64,000 bases of DNA. Source: an uncultured Carboxylicivirga sp. Its GTDB lineage: Bacteria > Bacteroidota > Bacteroidia > Bacteroidales > Marinilabiliaceae. The notes under the pieces are model-generated. The model ran no database searches, was not told the origin of the DNA, and saw only the letters and a program-made list of their open reading frames with translations. Shown here in pieces: positions 63,046-64,000 of the stretch. The first letter of the stretch is position 1, and the number at the start of each line of letters is the position of its first letter. The translations under genes were made by a program, and so were the position numbers. The stretch covers positions 806,001 through 870,000 of the forward strand of contig CANNEA010000003.1 in NCBI GenBank assembly GCA_947503525.1, in the 5' to 3' direction.

Positions 63046-64000
63046 ATGAAAGCATTTCAAATAACAGGCAAAGGCGAAACGAACTTTGCAAATATAAACA
63101 TCCCAACACTTGGTGAAGGAGAAGTATTGGTTAAGGTAAAGAAATTGGGTTATTGTGGTAGTGATTTAAACTCTTTCCGTGGTACGAACCCTCTTGTGAA
63201 TTATCCCGTAATACCTGGGCATGAGCTAAGCGGCATTATTGAGAAGACGGGCTTAGGTGTTCCTTCTAATATTACATTAGGACAACAAGTAGCCGTTATG
63301 CCACAAACAGCTTGCGGAAAGTGCTCTTCATGTCGAAACAAACGCTTTAATGCATGCAAGTACAACGAAACCCTGGGAGTACAGCGCAATGGAGGATTAA
63401 CTGAGTACTTGGCAGTGCCGTATCAGAAATTAATCATTGATGATTCACTTAGTTTAACTCAATTGGCCTTATTGGAACCACTAGCCGTTGGTTTTCACGC
63501 TGCCAAAAGAGGTCAGGTTAAAGCCGATGATTATGTAGTGGTGTTTGGTTGCGGTGTTATAGGACTAGGTGCGATTGCCGGTGCTACAGCTTTTGGCGGA
63601 AAAGTAATTGCCGTTGACTTGGTTGATGAAAAGATAGATAAAGCCAGGCAAGCCGGTGCTCAATACACCATAAATGCTGCACAAGAAGATGTGCTGAGAA
63701 GAGTAAATGAGATTACTAATGACTTTGGAGCAGATGTGGTTATTGAAGCAGTAGGTTCGGCTCAAACATATACCATGGCCATTGATGTCGTAGGTTTTAC
63801 GGGTTGTGTTGTTTACATTGGATATGCTAGTCAGCCGGTTAGCTTCGACACCAAGTTTTTTGTATTAAAAGAACTTGATATAAGGGGTTCGAGAGGATCT
63901 GATGCCGAGGATTTTAAGAATGTACTTAAAGCTGTTAAATCAGGTGCTGTCAATCCGGAAGATATTATCTCACACACTTTTGATTTCGACAAGTCTGATA
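63046..64000 (+). CDS. Zinc-dependent alcohol dehydrogenase, 3' end outside window
   Basis: Starts MKAFQITGKGETNF at ATG 63046 and is still open at the last base (318 codons visible; family length about 340). Catalytic zinc residues are the Cys of GYCGSD and the His of PGHE. The structural zinc site is CGKCSSCRNKRFNAC, and the NAD loop is FGCGVIGLGAIAGA. It belongs with threonine/sorbitol/galactonate-type dehydrogenases and probably oxidises a sugar alcohol or sugar acid. It lies about 50 bases after the mandelate-racemase-like gene, so the two enzymes likely share a pathway. Confidence 0.92.
   Translation, partial: MKAFQITGKGETNFANINIPTLGEGEVLVKVKKLGYCGSDLNSFRGTNPLVNYPVIPGHELSGIIEKTGLGVPSNITLGQQVAVMPQTACGKCSSCRNKRFNACKYNETLGVQRNGGLTEYLAVPYQKLIIDDSLSLTQLALLEPLAVGFHAAKRGQVKADDYVVVFGCGVIGLGAIAGATAFGGKVIAVDLVDEKIDKARQAGAQYTINAAQEDVLRRVNEITNDFGADVVIEAVGSAQTYTMAIDVVGFTGCVVYIGYASQPVSFDTKFFVLKELDIRGSRGSDAEDFKNVLKAVKSGAVNPEDIISHTFDFDKSD

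Noticed and set aside
1-64000. CRISPR array, rRNA genes or restriction-modification genes
   Set aside because: No regularly spaced repeats, rRNA sequence or matching protein motifs were found anywhere in the window.

Overview
The window comes from a Bacteroidota chromosome, most likely a marine, polysaccharide-using member of the Bacteroidales/Marinilabiliales type. The evidence is a SusC-type TonB receptor, a NigD-like lipoprotein, a fused E1 2-oxoacid dehydrogenase, TPR-HTH regulation of glycoside hydrolases, host genes without Shine-Dalgarno (SD) sequences, and one promoter of the TAnnTTTG type. The species assignment is inference.

The standout region is 1339-9020. A perfect 25-bp direct repeat (1339-1363 and 8996-9020) brackets about 7.66 kb of compact, mostly + strand genes inserted between two convergent host genes. 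It encodes an HUH rolling-circle replication initiator, a 229-aa beta-rich protein whose two halves end alike (candidate small double jelly-roll capsid protein), a glycine/alanine-rich membrane-interacting protein, a very basic protein, an RNxNPxNLR-type virion lysin candidate, several one-span membrane proteins and a minus-strand coiled-coil membrane protein. It has no integrase, packaging ATPase, tail genes, Zot-like protein or large microvirus-type capsid gene. I read it as an integrated, tailless, probably single-stranded-DNA and possibly membrane-containing phage of the FLiP/finnlakevirus or obscurivirus kind. The repeat contains TTATGTTA, the core of the XerD half of dif, so it may use host XerCD. 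Strong SD sequences precede its structural genes, unlike the host genes.

From 9 to 20 kb: a TPR protein, gyrA, clpC, then a repeat-containing lipoprotein and TonB receptor operon with a 14-bp palindrome and a TetR gene upstream. From 20 to 30 kb: a ROK sugar kinase and sugar MFS permease, NigD-like and FKBP-type lipoproteins, an NrnA-like DHH phosphoesterase, ndk, a DUF721 protein, recF, a TPR membrane protein and ribH. From 30 to 36 kb: an unrecognised divergent gene pair sharing a repeat-rich spacer, tRNA-Lys, pyrK-pyrD, an XRE regulator, and two unusually long spacers of about 0.9 kb each.

From 36 to 54 kb: an E2-E1-flavodoxin operon, an M13 peptidase, a retropepsin-like/PDZ protein, an MFS transporter, a small secreted PepSY-like protein, an NtrC-type regulator, a hybrid histidine kinase, two tandem paralogous PAS kinases and a DUF3667 protein. 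From 54.6 kb to the end lies a carbohydrate cluster: a GH30-GH2 operon, a divergent TPR-HTH regulator, a secreted protein of unknown activity, a mandelate-racemase-subgroup enzyme and a zinc alcohol dehydrogenase cut by the window edge. A 16-bp element with two GGACA repeats lies upstream of two transcription units here and may be the regulator's operator. The GH2 protein appears to lack the general acid/base glutamate.
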